A stretch of 50,341 nucleotides of DNA. Origin: Clostridia bacterium (lineage in GTDB: Bacteria > Bacillota > Clostridia > Monoglobales > Monoglobaceae). The notes under the pieces are model-generated. The model had not been told where the DNA came from. It ran no database searches and worked only from the letters and a program-made list of their open reading frames with translations. The first letter of the stretch is position 1, and each line of letters begins with the position of its first letter. The stretch lies in assembly GCA_017546165.1 (NCBI GenBank), contig JAFYXL010000006.1, positions 1-50,341 on the forward strand, read 5' to 3'. The position numbers and the translations under genes were made by a program. Shown piece after piece: positions 9,062-16,539 of the stretch.

Positions 9062-10666
9062 TTATATGTTTTTACCGCCAATGTAGGTTTCTGCAACCAA
9101 TATTTTCCGTATTTGCTTAGGAGTCTTCCCTAAGATAGAATTTGATAGCACAACCAAATCTGCAAGTTTACCCACTTCAAGACTCCCTTTTATTTTTTCC
9201 TCAAAGGAAGCATACGCACCAAAATAAGTGTACCCCTTGAGAGCACGCATAAATCCTATCTTTTGTTCTTCTCCAATTACCCGGTCTGACGACAAATCAC
9301 ATCTCTCCATAGCAGCAGCAACGCCAAACAAAGGTTCAAGTTCTTCAATTACCAACGCATCTGAGCCAAACGGAGTAATTATACCACACTCTTCAAACCT
9401 TTTAAGCGGAATTACCTCATTCAATCTATTGCCATAATACTTTTCAAAGACGTTGCCCCAAACCGAAATAAACCCCGGATTGGGAATAGGCAAAACACCA
9501 AGTTTTTTAATTCGTGGCATAAGTCTTTCCGGGCACAGAAAACAATGCTCAATTCTATGCCTTGGGTCTTTTCTTGGGAATAACTCCATAGCCTTTTCGT
9601 ATGAATTAAGGACCATTTCAATAGCTCTGTCACCTGCCGCGTGAGCAGTAAGTTGAAACCCTGCCCGATGGGCACTTATGAAAATTTCATCAAGTTCCTG
9701 TTGAGTAAAAGATGTTGGAAAAATTTCATTTTTTGTCAGTATTGGTTCGTATGTGGCACAAGTCCCACCCACCGCAGAGCCATCAGCCATTATTTTAATA
9801 GGGCCCTTCTTAAGCATTTCGTCACCAAAGCCGGTATAAAACCCTGATTTGACTGCATCTTTTGCATTTTCAATCTGTGCTTCTTTCCCAAAAAGAGTCC
9901 ACAGCATAGTATATACACGATTTTTAAGCACCCCTAAGTCTCTTGCCTTCTGCAGGCTGCGATATGTTGCAGTAGCAAAACCTCCTGCATCGTGAGAGCT
10001 CGTAATACCGGCTCTCAGCAGCCTTTTGCAAAACTTTTCAATTCCCGAAATCAGCACTTCATCATCCGGTAAAAGAGGGGACTTTTCAAGCATCATAAAG
10101 TGTGCAGCTTCCTTTAAAAGCCCTGTTTCTTTTCCGTTTTTATCTCTATCAACGTGCTCATCAGGCAGCTTTACTCTATCCTTTTCTGCTAATTTCAGGG
10201 CACTTGAATTACACACACTCATATGTCCGCTTTTATGGACAAGCATAACAGGATTGTGAGGAGCAATCTCATCAAGTTCTGATAGCGTTATATGTCTCAT
10301 TTCTGAAAGTTCTTCCTGGCTGTAGCCGCTACCCACAATCCACTCATCCGGCAATGCCTCTTTAACTGCACGCTTAATCTTTTCGAGAATATCTGATACT
10401 GTTTTGATACCATCTTTTGATGTCAGCATTATTTCTTTGCCGGATTTCGCCTCCGCAACTGCCATATGGATATGACAATCAATAAACCCAGGAAGTACCG
10501 CACAACCATTGAGGTCAACAGTTTCAGTTTCTTCATCAATATACTTAAGAGCTTTGTGAGTGCTGCCCACAAAAGTTATTTTATCATCCTCTATCATTAT
10601 CGCCTGATGTATGCTGCTTGCTTTATCTACTGTGATTACCTCGCCATTATAAAAAAGCTTTTTCAT
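9062..10666 (-). CDS. Metal-dependent amidohydrolase, YtcJ-like (amidohydrolase 3)
   Basis: The 534-residue protein belongs to the amidohydrolase superfamily. It has a beta-sandwich start (MKKLFYNGEVITVDKASS), the first metal ligands in GFIDCHIHM at about 58-66, an H in the QLTAHAAGDRAIE segment, HRIEHCFL further on, FGSDALV near the catalytic Asp, and the closing GKLADLVVLS. The layout matches the YtcJ/NfdA-like group of exo-enzymes that remove N-formyl, N-acyl or related groups from small molecules, but the substrate is not predictable. There is no signal peptide, so it should be cytoplasmic. AAAGGACGGG precedes the ATG. It stands alone between two terminators; only a weak promoter is seen upstream. 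It is probably a scavenging enzyme. Confidence 0.88.
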   Translation of the reverse strand: MKKLFYNGEVITVDKASSIHQAIMIEDDKITFVGSTHKALKYIDEETETVDLNGCAVLPGFIDCHIHMAVAEAKSGKEIMLTSKDGIKTVSDILEKIKRAVKEALPDEWIVGSGYSQEELSEMRHITLSELDEIAPHNPVMLVHKSGHMSVCNSSALKLAEKDRVKLPDEHVDRDKNGKETGLLKEAAHFMMLEKSPLLPDDEVLISGIEKFCKRLLRAGITSSHDAGGFATATYRSLQKARDLGVLKNRVYTMLWTLFGKEAQIENAKDAVKSGFYTGFGDEMLKKGPIKIMADGSAVGGTCATYEPILTKNEIFPTSFTQQELDEIFISAHRAGFQLTAHAAGDRAIEMVLNSYEKAMELFPRKDPRHRIEHCFLCPERLMPRIKKLGVLPIPNPGFISVWGNVFEKYYGNRLNEVIPLKRFEECGIITPFGSDALVIEELEPLFGVAAAMERCDLSSDRVIGEEQKIGFMRALKGYTYFGAYASFEEKIKGSLEVGKLADLVVLSNSILGKTPKQIRKILVAETYIGGKNI

Positions 10667-10790
10667 TTATTTCCCGTCCTTTACATAGCTTTACATTTTA
10701 TTTTATACAAAAAACAGTAAAAAAATTCCTATATATAAACTTTTGTCAAATATCCTACGATATGTGAGTGATTTTTTTGCTGGAATATAA

Positions 10791-10823
10791 AAAACACACC
10801 GGAACTTTTCTCCGATGTGTTTT
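10791..10823 (-). terminator. Rho-independent terminator closing the accessory locus
   Basis: Arms 10791-10803 and 10811-10823 pair over 13 bp with one C-A mismatch, with a 7-base loop, and are followed on the minus strand by TTTTATATT. It begins 14 bp after the stop of the small membrane protein gene. On the plus strand a T-rich stretch also follows, but no plus-strand gene ends here. Confidence 0.85.
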
Positions 10824-10836
10824 GATGTTTTTTATA

Positions 10837-11277
10837 TTATTTTTTTGAGGTTCTATTCCACTTGCTTGGTCTATATATCCAGGGAACAATACAAATCATA
10901 ACAAGCATAATTAAGTTTACAATAAAAGCAGATCCAAGTTTGGTTTCGCCCAAAAGTGTAAACATTTTATATGGCAAAAACAGATATGTATAAACCGGTT
11001 CCAGATTAAAATAAGCCATAACCAGATTCACTGTTGCAAATATCAAAAATACACTTATGTTAATTTTATAATATCTCTTCTTTTTGGTATATTTCCTTTG
11101 CAAGCGAAGCAGTCTTAATATATACAAAAAATGTATAGCCAGGCAAATAAACATTGACCCCAGCGCAATTGTTCCTGTCACTTTTTTCAAAATGACGGTC
11201 AAAATAAAAGTGGTCAGAGCTGCTAAAACGATTTCGGATGTAAAATACTGAACCAATCTTTTGCAAAAAGTTCTCAT
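10837..11277 (-). CDS. Small four-helix membrane protein of unknown function
   Basis: I do not recognise a family. The 146-residue product has four predicted membrane helices (about residues 14-32, 38-55, 73-90 and 112-131), a basic loop between helices 2 and 3 (RLLRLQRKYTKKKRYYK) and a basic tail, which suggests both ends and that loop face the cytoplasm. GGAGGG lies at good distance before the ATG. It follows the stalk-domain gene by 18 bp and is the last gene before a terminator, so it is probably the final gene of the accessory unit that begins at 13963. A role in anchoring or exporting the secreted partners is possible but only a guess from position. Confidence 0.7.
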   Translation of the reverse strand: MRTFCKRLVQYFTSEIVLAALTTFILTVILKKVTGTIALGSMFICLAIHFLYILRLLRLQRKYTKKKRYYKINISVFLIFATVNLVMAYFNLEPVYTYLFLPYKMFTLLGETKLGSAFIVNLIMLVMICIVPWIYRPSKWNRTSKK

Positions 11278-11295
11278 TGGTGTTAGCCCTCCAAA

Positions 11296-11760
11296 TTAAG
11301 AATTTTTGTCGGTAATTATTACTGTTGAAGTTGCATCATCCCAATCAACATTTTTGCCCAATGCCTCAGATATAGCACGAACAGGCACCAAGGTTGTTCC
11401 TTCGCCCACAACCTGTGGCGGAACATCAAGCTCAATAATTTTGGTCTCGCCTGTTAATAGGTCTGTTATGCCAAAACTTTTTTGACCAATTTCCATTGAG
11501 ATAACATTTGTTTCAAAAGTAGCAATTATAAGTTCGATTTCGCCTACCCACTGAACTTCTGCTCCCAGTGTTTCATAAATCTTACGCATAGGAACCATAG
11601 TTCTTTGGTCAATAAGCCGTGCCGGCTCGTCAAACTCTATTACCTCGCCATTGATTGTAACAGTAACCACTCTTTCAGCAAAAACACTGCCAACAGACAA
11701 GGTGCCGAACACCAATATTAATAAAAGTACTGTTGCAATAAATCCCTTTGTTTTTTTCAC
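11296..11760 (-). CDS. Secreted stalk-domain protein (copper amine oxidase N-terminal-like)
   Basis: The 154-residue product starts with a clear signal peptide (MKKTKG, hydrophobic core, cleavage near VFAE at 26-29) and is otherwise a single copper-amine-oxidase-N-like domain. Two family hallmarks are seen: RTMVPMRKIYETLGAEVQW at about 73-91 and TTLVPVRAISEALGKNVDWD at about 121-140, closing with TSTVIIT. These domains are common in Clostridia at the cell surface, often next to enzymes or wall-binding modules; here it stands alone, with no enzyme attached. The start is GTG at 11760, after AAGGAG. A large hairpin with a U-tract ends just upstream and no promoter is seen in between, so expression probably depends on read-through from the peptide and beta-helix genes. 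Confidence 0.85.
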   Translation of the reverse strand: MKKTKGFIATVLLLILVFGTLSVGSVFAERVVTVTINGEVIEFDEPARLIDQRTMVPMRKIYETLGAEVQWVGEIELIIATFETNVISMEIGQKSFGITDLLTGETKIIELDVPPQVVGEGTTLVPVRAISEALGKNVDWDDATSTVIITDKNS

Positions 11761-11781
11761 AGCAGATTCTCCTTCTTATAA

Positions 11782-11836
11782 AAACTGTCCGCACTAGGGC
11801 CTCTGCCAACCGGCAGGCTACCCAGGCGGACTGTTT
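11782..11836 (-). terminator. Long hairpin with U-tract between peptide and stalk-domain genes (terminator or attenuator)
   Basis: Outer arms 11782-11792 and 11826-11836 pair over 11 bp with one mismatch, and an inner CTGCC/GGCAG stem (11803-11807 with 11812-11816, loop AACC) plus GGG/CCC pairing extends it to about 55 bases. On the minus strand it is followed by GTTTTTATAAG. It lies directly before the ribosome site of the stalk-domain gene, so full termination would silence the two downstream genes; partial read-through is more likely. Confidence 0.75.
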
Positions 11837-11849
11837 CTAAATTCAAATT

Positions 11850-12020
11850 TTATTCAAGAATATTAACTTCGTCACTGAGATCTGTATCTAAATCACCATA
11901 GTTCATTGTACCGGCATTAAAGCCAACAGCCTCAAGAACACTTGTCAATGCACTTGTTGTAACAACGTCTTCAGCATCAAACATACAGATTTCTACTTCA
12001 GGAGCAATATATGTTTTCAT
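11850..12020 (-). CDS. 56-residue conserved-looking peptide of unknown function
   Basis: The peptide opens with MKTYIAPEVEICMFDAEDVVTTSA and ends in an acidic tail (GDLDTDLSDEVNILE), with 13 acidic and only one basic residue overall by my count. The opening, a basic start then Y-x-x-P-x-hydrophobic-E and an acidic DVVTTS segment, resembles many short unassigned ORFs in Clostridia, but I know of no proven function. It has no signal peptide or membrane helix. I start it at the second ATG (12020), which follows AAGGA at nine bases; the first ATG at 12038 has no ribosome site. It lies 38 bp behind the beta-helix gene and is followed by the hairpin. A leader-plus-core peptide (RiPP-like) reading is possible, but no modifying enzyme is nearby. 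Confidence 0.65.
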   Translation of the reverse strand: MKTYIAPEVEICMFDAEDVVTTSALTSVLEAVGFNAGTMNYGDLDTDLSDEVNILE

Positions 12021-12058
12021 ATAATCAAATCCTTTCATATAAGATTGGGTGGACCTTC

Positions 12059-13963
12059 TTAGTCCGCAATAACCTTTGTAAACTGTGCTGCAGTTACCAC
12101 TTTCGCATCGCCTGCAATTATTGAGTTATCAACAACTACATAAGGAATACAAACTATAACTGTATCAAAGTCACTAGCAGGAATACCTGTTATTTGAGTG
12201 TTGAATAAGCCCTCTGCATCCTTAAGTGTTGTAGCTGCATTCTGGCTAACAACAACTTTCTTACCCAGCTTGTTGCTCTGCTTATAAACGTACATACCGA
12301 AAGTTTCAACGTCCTTTGTTGCCCAATCCTTGTAGAATGCATTAAATACGATTGTTGCTTCAGTAGCAGCTTCATTTTTACCACCATCAGCGCTGATTGT
12401 CCAAGGCTTAGATACTACTACTCCGTAAGAGCCATCTGCATTTAAAACTGCTTCATAACCATCCTTACAAAAAGCAGACACATCGCTTGAAAATGTACCG
12501 CCGGAAACAGACACAACATTAGTGGTTTTTTCGTCAACTTCCAGTGCGCCGATGGTACCACCGGTAACGGTTGTGGTGCGTGCAGCAACACTTTCAGAAC
12601 CACTGTGTACAAAAATATTCTCGATAGTACCGCCCGCAACAGTTAAAGCACCGTGGGTATCCATCCAATCGTTGATAGTAGCTCCGTCATTGATAATCAG
12701 AGTACCGCTGTTACCAACAGAATAGCCTTCCGCTGCACCCCCTGCATTATTGAAACTGAAGGTACCGCCGTTAATGGTTGCAGTAGAGTTGATGGTATCA
12801 TAACCATTCCACAAAGCCATATCACCAACAAATGTACCACCGTTTACAACAAGAGCGCCCTGATTCAATATTGCATAACCAAATTGAGTGTTGTTAACAA
12901 TACCGCCGCCTTCAACGGAATCCTTGATAGTCACAGTATCACCGGTTGTAATATAGAGAACAAAGTTTCTTCCCTCTGGCAAACTGCCTGCGGTGATTGT
13001 ATATCCATTCAGATCAAGCGTAATGTTCTTATTACCTTCTACCTTGAGCATGTCATCAACTGTTACATCACGGATAAGAAGTATTGTATCGCCGTCTTTT
13101 GCATAATCAAAGGCATCAGCAAGGTCCAAAAGTAATGCATCACCTATTCTGGCAACACTTTCTCTGATAGTTGGCTCAGATTCATCAATTTTAGTAACAT
13201 TGGTTGCATCACTTATTCTAACCTCACCGGTTGCTGAGCTGTTAACAACAATATAAACGCCGTAGCAAGTCTCGGTCTCGCGAGATGCGATAATTTCACC
13301 GCCTGTAATTGTTACGATTGTGCCATCAGCTATATTAACTGTGTCATTGTTAAGATAAATAACTGCACTCGTATTTGCTGTAACATTTTCTGTTTCTTCA
13401 ATGGTATTGTGTCCGTGAAGTATTGAGTCCGTAACATTTACAGCAGTATCAGTTCCCCAAATATTGAGTGCAGAAAAACCTTTGAGGTTACAGTTGGTTA
13501 TATTAACAACCGCATTATCTGCTTTACCAGGCAAGTTTAATGCATATGTAGGAAGTCCTTCAACATTAACATTCTCTAAGTTAAGAACACCTGTAGCATT
13601 GTAGTTTATGCCTCTTTCAAACAAACCGTTTGATGCATCTTCTGTTACTGTAAGATTTTTAATAGTAACAGTTGCATTCCCTGCATCATTAACAATGTCA
13701 ATACATCTGGAATCGCCTTTAACTGTAATAGTGTTATTTTTTCCATCAATAGTAAGTGCTTTATCTATTGTCAGTCTCTTTTCAATCTGTGCGTTTGTCA
13801 AAAGCTCGATTACGCTGCCGTTTTCGGCTGCTTCAACTGCCTCTTCCACTGTTCCATACGGAACAGCTCCAATTTGTGCTTCGTTTCCATCCGCAAATGC
13901 TGTCAGTCCCATTGCACATACGATCATAGAAATCGCAACAATAGCAACTAATAGTTTTTTCAT
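12059..13963 (-). CDS. Large secreted beta-helix-like repeat protein
   Basis: The 634-residue product has a signal peptide (MKKLLVAIVAISMIVCAMGLTAFADG, cleavage near residue 24). Residues 30-500 look like a right-handed parallel beta-helix of the pectate-lyase-like or surface-adhesin type: a start YGTVEEAVEAAENGSVIELL, then many short turns such as INGGTFSF, VNGGTFVGD, VAGGTIENI, VTGGTIGAL and VSGGTFSSD spaced by 20-30 residues. No catalytic residues of a known lyase are evident. The last 130 residues form a separate domain (from KPWTISADGG) without cysteines. There is no LPXTG, SLH or other wall anchor, so it is either released or held by another protein. AAAGGAGATG precedes the ATG and a perfect consensus promoter lies 50 bp upstream, so strong expression is expected. 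Confidence 0.85.
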   Translation of the reverse strand: MKKLLVAIVAISMIVCAMGLTAFADGNEAQIGAVPYGTVEEAVEAAENGSVIELLTNAQIEKRLTIDKALTIDGKNNTITVKGDSRCIDIVNDAGNATVTIKNLTVTEDASNGLFERGINYNATGVLNLENVNVEGLPTYALNLPGKADNAVVNITNCNLKGFSALNIWGTDTAVNVTDSILHGHNTIEETENVTANTSAVIYLNNDTVNIADGTIVTITGGEIIASRETETCYGVYIVVNSSATGEVRISDATNVTKIDESEPTIRESVARIGDALLLDLADAFDYAKDGDTILLIRDVTVDDMLKVEGNKNITLDLNGYTITAGSLPEGRNFVLYITTGDTVTIKDSVEGGGIVNNTQFGYAILNQGALVVNGGTFVGDMALWNGYDTINSTATINGGTFSFNNAGGAAEGYSVGNSGTLIINDGATINDWMDTHGALTVAGGTIENIFVHSGSESVAARTTTVTGGTIGALEVDEKTTNVVSVSGGTFSSDVSAFCKDGYEAVLNADGSYGVVVSKPWTISADGGKNEAATEATIVFNAFYKDWATKDVETFGMYVYKQSNKLGKKVVVSQNAATTLKDAEGLFNTQITGIPASDFDTVIVCIPYVVVDNSIIAGDAKVVTAAQFTKVIAD

Positions 13964-14016
13964 TTTTACATCTCCTTTTTTTACTTCAGGGACACTTTCC
14001 CCATTCTTACCCTCTT

Positions 14017-14045
14017 ATTATAAATAAATATTTCCATAATGTCAA
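14017..14045 (-). promoter_or_regulatory. Perfect consensus sigma-A promoter of the beta-helix protein gene
   Basis: On the minus strand TTGACA (14040-14045) and TATAAT (14017-14022) are separated by 17 bp, matching the consensus at all 12 positions. The leader would be about 47 bases and carries AAAGGAG before the ATG at 13963. It is the strongest-looking promoter in the window and points to abundant expression of the secreted protein. Confidence 0.9.
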
Positions 14046-14064
14046 TTACTTCTTAGCTTTTCTT

Positions 14065-14103
14065 TAAAAAAACACACCCGGATTTTTCGACAAAATCCGG
14101 GTG
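14065..14103 (-). terminator. Rho-independent terminator of gpmI
   Basis: A perfect 12-bp stem (14075-14086 with 14092-14103) with a 5-base loop is followed on the minus strand by GTGTTTTTTT. It begins 11 bp after the gpmI stop and lies just ahead of the beta-helix promoter, so the glycolytic unit and the accessory locus are separate transcripts. Confidence 0.92.
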
Positions 14104-14113
14104 CGATTTTTGT

Positions 14114-15649
14114 TTATTTTGCCAACAGACTTTCACCTGTCATTTCTTCAGGTTTTTCAAGTCCCATAAGTTCAAGAAGAGTTGGTGCGAGATCGGCCAG
14201 ACGGCCATTTTTAAGTTTTAACCCCTCTTCTGCACCAATCATAACAAGCGGTACAACATTAGTCGTATGAGCTGTAAATACGTCATTTGTTGTGTAGTCA
14301 AGCATCTGGTCTGCGTTACCGTGATCAGCTGTCACAAGTGCAACGCCGCCCATTTTCAAAATTGAGTCAATTGTTCTGCCAAGGCAGGTATCAACTGTTT
14401 CAACTGCTTTAACTGCAGCATCAAATACACCTGTATGACCTACCATATCACAGTTTGCAAAGTTGAGAACAATCACATCATAATTACCGCTTTCGATACG
14501 CTTTAAAGCCTCGTCAGTTACTTCAACAGCACTCATCTCAGGCTGAAGGTCATAGGTTGCAACTTTTGGGGAATTAATGAGAGCTCTGTCCTCGCCATCA
14601 TAAACCGCTTCAACGCCGCCGTTAAAGAAAAATGTAACGTGCGCATACTTTTCTGTCTCAGCAATTCTAAGTTGGCGAAGGCCCTTGCGACTGATGTATT
14701 CACCAAAAGTATTGGTCAATGTCTGAGGTTTAAATGCAACATCAACATTAGGCATTGACGCATCATACTGTGTCATACAAACAAAGTAAGTATTAAAGAA
14801 CATTCTTTCAAAACCGCTGAATTCAGGGTCAACAATTGTTCTTGATATTTCTCTTGCACGGTCAGGTCTGAAGTTGAAAAATACAACAGAGTCATTCTCT
14901 GAAATTGTGCCAAGAGCGTTGCCATCCTGATCAGTAATAACAGTTGGCACAACAAACTCATCAGTAACATTGTCGTTGTATGACTTCTTTATAGCATTTA
15001 CAGCGGAGGTATCCTTGTTACCCTCGCCCTCAACCATTGCCTTGTAAGCTTTCTCAACGCGTTCCCAACGATTGTCACGGTCCATAGCGTAGTATCTGCC
15101 CATAACAGATGCGATTGCGCCTGTACCGATTTCTCTGATTTTTGCAACAAGAGCTTCAACAAAATCTGCACCTGATGTTGGAGAAACGTCACGTCCATCC
15201 ATAAAGCAATGAACAAAAACTTTATCAAGACCGTTCTTTTTAGCCATTTCCAAAAGGCCATAAAGATGATTAATGTGGCTATGAACACCACCGTCTGATA
15301 AAAGGCCCATTAAATGTAGAGAAGAATCATTCTTTTTGCAGTTTTCAACTGCAGCCATCAATGCTTCGTTTCCAAAAAAATCACCGTCTGTAATTGATTT
15401 TGTAATCCTTGTAAGTTCCTGATAAACTATACGGCCCGCACCAATATTAGTGTGACCAACTTCAGAATTACCCATCTGTCCCTCAGGAAGACCTACATCC
15501 ATACCTGATGCGTGGATAATGGAGTTTGGACATTCCTTTAAGTATTTGTCCATATTAGGAGTTTTGGCTGTGTAAATTGCGTTACCCTCGTGACGTTCAT
15601 TTACACCATAGCCGTCCATTATAATAAGTGCATATGGTTTTTTACTCAT
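14114..15649 (-). CDS. gpmI: 2,3-bisphosphoglycerate-independent phosphoglycerate mutase
   Basis: Glycolytic enzyme that interconverts 3- and 2-phosphoglycerate through a phosphoserine intermediate with two Mn ions. The 511-residue protein starts with KKPYALIIMDGYGVNE (first metal Asp), has the catalytic serine in GQMGNSEVGHTNIGAGR near residue 60, HCFMDGRDVSPTSG, and the second metal cluster in VLNFANCDMVGHTG and VTADHGNADQM. Length fits the family. The open frame extends 21 codons upstream, but the ATG at 15649 follows AGAAAGGA and matches the known N-terminus. It lies third after pgk and tpiA, with a hairpin and a possible own promoter between it and tpiA. Confidence 0.97.
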   Translation of the reverse strand: MSKKPYALIIMDGYGVNERHEGNAIYTAKTPNMDKYLKECPNSIIHASGMDVGLPEGQMGNSEVGHTNIGAGRIVYQELTRITKSITDGDFFGNEALMAAVENCKKNDSSLHLMGLLSDGGVHSHINHLYGLLEMAKKNGLDKVFVHCFMDGRDVSPTSGADFVEALVAKIREIGTGAIASVMGRYYAMDRDNRWERVEKAYKAMVEGEGNKDTSAVNAIKKSYNDNVTDEFVVPTVITDQDGNALGTISENDSVVFFNFRPDRAREISRTIVDPEFSGFERMFFNTYFVCMTQYDASMPNVDVAFKPQTLTNTFGEYISRKGLRQLRIAETEKYAHVTFFFNGGVEAVYDGEDRALINSPKVATYDLQPEMSAVEVTDEALKRIESGNYDVIVLNFANCDMVGHTGVFDAAVKAVETVDTCLGRTIDSILKMGGVALVTADHGNADQMLDYTTNDVFTAHTTNVVPLVMIGAEEGLKLKNGRLADLAPTLLELMGLEKPEEMTGESLLAK

Positions 15650-15689
15650 TATCTGTATCCTTTCTGTTTGCGAGATTAAACTTTTGTTC

Positions 15690-15717
15690 ATTGTATTAAT
15701 AGTAATACCCAAAACAA
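15690..15717 (-). promoter_or_regulatory. Possible internal promoter for gpmI
   Basis: On the minus strand TTGTTT (15712-15717) and TACAAT (15690-15695) are separated by 16 bp, directly after the hairpin that follows tpiA. The match is moderate. If real, gpmI can be transcribed apart from pgk-tpiA. Confidence 0.4.
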
Positions 15718-15739
15718 GGGCGAATCTTTCATTCGCCCT
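15711..15739 (-). terminator. Hairpin between tpiA and gpmI (weak terminator or processing site)
   Basis: A perfect 9-bp stem AGGGCGAAT/ATTCGCCCT (15717-15725 with 15731-15739) with loop CTTTC is followed on the minus strand by TGTTTTGGG. The U-run is short, so termination is probably partial; it may instead protect the 3' end of the pgk-tpiA message. Confidence 0.6.
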
Positions 15740-15757
15740 CGTATGATTTACTTTTTA

Positions 15758-16510
15758 TTACTGTGCTGCTTTTACAATTACTGCAAAATCCTCACTCTTA
15801 AGGCTTGCACCACCGATAAGACCGCCGTCAATATCGTTCTTCGCAAGAAGCTCAGCAGCGTTGCCTGCATTCATACTTCCGCCGTACTGAATTGTAACCT
15901 CTTTAGCACACTTGTCGCAGTAAAGGTCAGCAAAAATCTTTCTGATACCTTCGCAAACTTCCTGTGCCTGCTGGGCAGTAGCAGTTTTACCTGTACCGAT
16001 AGCCCAGATAGGTTCATATGCAATAACAACCTTTTTTGCATCTTCAGCAGCAATACCTGCAAAAGCCTTCTTAACCTGAATTGCAATAAGATCCATTGTG
16101 ATACCTGCTTCTCTTTCTTCAAGGCTTTCACCAACACATACAATCGGGATAAGGCCCTTTTCCAAAGCCTTTTTGGTTTTGAGGTTTACTGTTTCATCAG
16201 TTTCAGCAAAGTACTGTCTTCTTTCTGAGTGACCGATAATAACATAATCAACGCCCAAATCCATAAGCATATCAGCGCTTACTTCGCCTGTAAATGCACC
16301 CTTGTCCTCAAAATGAAGATTTTCAGCACCGATTTTAACGTGTGTGTCTTTTGCCGCACGTACTGCTTCTGAAAGGCATACGTAAGGTGTGCAGCAAACC
16401 ACTTCACACTTTGCGCCCTCTGTGGCAGCAGCAACCTCTTTAACAAAATCATATGTTTCACTTGGAAGCTTGTTCATCTTCCAGTTACCTGCAATAATAT
16501 ACTTACCCAT
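15758..16510 (-). CDS. tpiA: Triosephosphate isomerase
   Basis: Interconverts dihydroxyacetone phosphate and glyceraldehyde 3-phosphate. The 250-residue TIM barrel has the substrate Lys in AGNWKMNK (residues 7-14), the electrophilic His in [11 protein letters not shown], the catalytic base in [17 protein letters not shown] and the phosphate-binding GGSMNAGNA and GLIGGASL loops. All active-site residues are present and length is normal. GGGAG precedes the ATG. It starts 29 bp after pgk with no promoter between. Confidence 0.97.
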   Translation of the reverse strand: MGKYIIAGNWKMNKLPSETYDFVKEVAAATEGAKCEVVCCTPYVCLSEAVRAAKDTHVKIGAENLHFEDKGAFTGEVSADMLMDLGVDYVIIGHSERRQYFAETDETVNLKTKKALEKGLIPIVCVGESLEEREAGITMDLIAIQVKKAFAGIAAEDAKKVVIAYEPIWAIGTGKTATAQQAQEVCEGIRKIFADLYCDKCAKEVTIQYGGSMNAGNAAELLAKNDIDGGLIGGASLKSEDFAVIVKAAQ

Positions 16511-16539
16511 TTTAAATTTCTCCCTTATCTTTTGAATTA

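Noticed and set aside
10667..10790. TTGACA at 10744-10749 as a consensus promoter of the amidohydrolase gene
   Set aside because: No acceptable -10 box stands 16-18 bp after it, so I did not list it as a feature.
12021..12038. Longer form of the 56-residue peptide starting at 12038
   Set aside because: The first ATG lacks a ribosome site, while the second has AAGGA at the right distance.
12653..13135. 160-codon plus-strand ORF opposite the beta-helix gene
   Set aside because: No ribosome site or promoter and lies wholly inside a well-supported gene with signal peptide and repeats.
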